A stretch of 7,366 nucleotides of DNA, taken from a candidate division WOR-1 bacterium RIFOXYB2_FULL_48_7 (GTDB taxonomy: Bacteria > Margulisbacteria > WOR-1 > O2-12-FULL-45-9 > XYB2-FULL-48-7). How positions within the stretch are numbered: position 1 is the first letter of the stretch; each line of letters starts with the position of its first letter. Position numbers and translations under genes: made by a program. The notes beneath the pieces are model-generated. The model was not told where the DNA came from. It made no database searches and saw nothing but the letters and a program-made list of their open reading frames with translations. Where the stretch lies: contig MEUF01000057.1 in the NCBI GenBank assembly GCA_001771615.1, positions 163-7,528 on the forward strand, written 5' to 3'. This document shows positions 7,049-7,366 of the stretch, piece after piece.

Positions 7049-7366
7049 AGCGGGTTTCTTTGCTGCAAAACTTGGCGATCTCTCGCAGGAAGACCAGTTC
7101 AATTGTGCCAACCGGGCCATTACGCTGTTTGGCGATAATTATTTCAGCGACATTCCCCCGGTCGGATTGGGGATTGTAATAATCTTCCCTATGGATAAAC
7201 ATGACCAAATCAGCCGTCTGTTCAATTTCGCCTGATTCACGCAGGTCAGACAGCCTGGGGATGCGGTCGGGGCGCTGTTCTACCGCCCGCGAAAGCTGGG
7301 ATAAAGCCACCACGGGCACGTCCAACTCGCGGGCTAAAGTTTTAAGTGAGCGAGAAATTTCGGAAA
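7032..7366 (-). CDS. dnaB: Replicative DNA helicase DnaB, C-terminal part (5' end outside window)
   Basis: This is the hexameric helicase that unwinds DNA ahead of the replisome. Only the last 111 codons or so are present, and the frame is open to the window edge. Visible family motifs, in order, are SEISRSLKTLARE, then VPVVALSQLSRAVEQR (sensor/loop region), LSDLRESGEIEQTADLVMFI, and AEIIIAKQRNGPVGTIELVF with the arginine-finger region KQRNG. The tail is short and ends at TAG, as expected for DnaB. The Walker A and B motifs would lie beyond the window. No intein is seen in the visible part. An apparent start at 7325 is an internal TTG Leu codon in the middle of a conserved motif, so it is not a true start. 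Confidence 0.97.
   Translation of the reverse strand, partial: SEISRSLKTLARELDVPVVALSQLSRAVEQRPDRIPRLSDLRESGEIEQTADLVMFIHREDYYNPQSDRGNVAEIIIAKQRNGPVGTIELVFLREIAKFCSKETRYEQVA

Noticed and set aside
7049..7120. An upstream ATG start for lptD.
   Set aside because: It would bury the signal peptide behind 24 polar residues and lie entirely within dnaB. The ATG at 7048 gives a textbook signal peptide.
1..7366. A new defence system, mobile element, RNA gene or intrinsic terminator.
   Set aside because: I looked on both strands. Nearly every base lies in one of seven overlapping or abutting genes, six of them well-known housekeeping families. I saw no transposase, integrase, tRNA-like fold, or GC-rich hairpin with a T-run.

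Overview
The window is a stretch of bacterial chromosome of moderate GC content. It is filled by one run of seven genes, all on the minus strand; read in the direction of transcription, from right to left, they are dnaB (3' part only), lptD, tmk, alaS, ruvX, mltG and a Thr-rich lipoprotein gene (5' part only). Adjacent genes either overlap by 11-26 bp or are separated by 2-4 bp, so there is no intergenic space for an internal terminator or a conventional promoter. The most economical reading is a single polycistronic unit that continues past both window edges.

The organism is a diderm with an LPS-type outer membrane. The evidence is a short but recognisable LptD (OstA) with a signal peptide, a periplasmic jellyroll domain and a C-terminal beta-barrel. 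The alaS-ruvX-mltG order is best known from Firmicutes-type genomes, and combining it with an LptD suggests a less-studied diderm lineage, for example one of the candidate phyla near Cyanobacteria. That placement is a guess from gene order and protein style and has not been tested.

Layout: 7366-7032 is the end of the replicative helicase. 7048-5552 is LptD. 5547-4927 is thymidylate kinase. 4952-2286 is a full-length alanyl-tRNA synthetase. 2283-1864 is the RuvX/YqgF nuclease-fold protein. 1880-885 is the MltG lytic transglycosylase. 895-1 is a lipoprotein with a long threonine/serine linker and the start of a predicted phytase-like/SdiA-regulated beta-propeller. The operon therefore joins replication and dTTP supply (dnaB, tmk), translation and rRNA maturation (alaS, ruvX) and envelope building (lptD, mltG, lipoprotein).

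The least ordinary element is the left-end lipoprotein. Its coding strand is easily missed, because the gene runs off the window and the opposite strand of its Thr tract reads as a spurious poly-valine ORF. The second point of note is the compact LptD, whose only two mature cysteines sit where one of the two E. coli LptD disulfides would be. I saw no RNA genes, insertion sequences, CRISPR arrays, attachment sites or origins.
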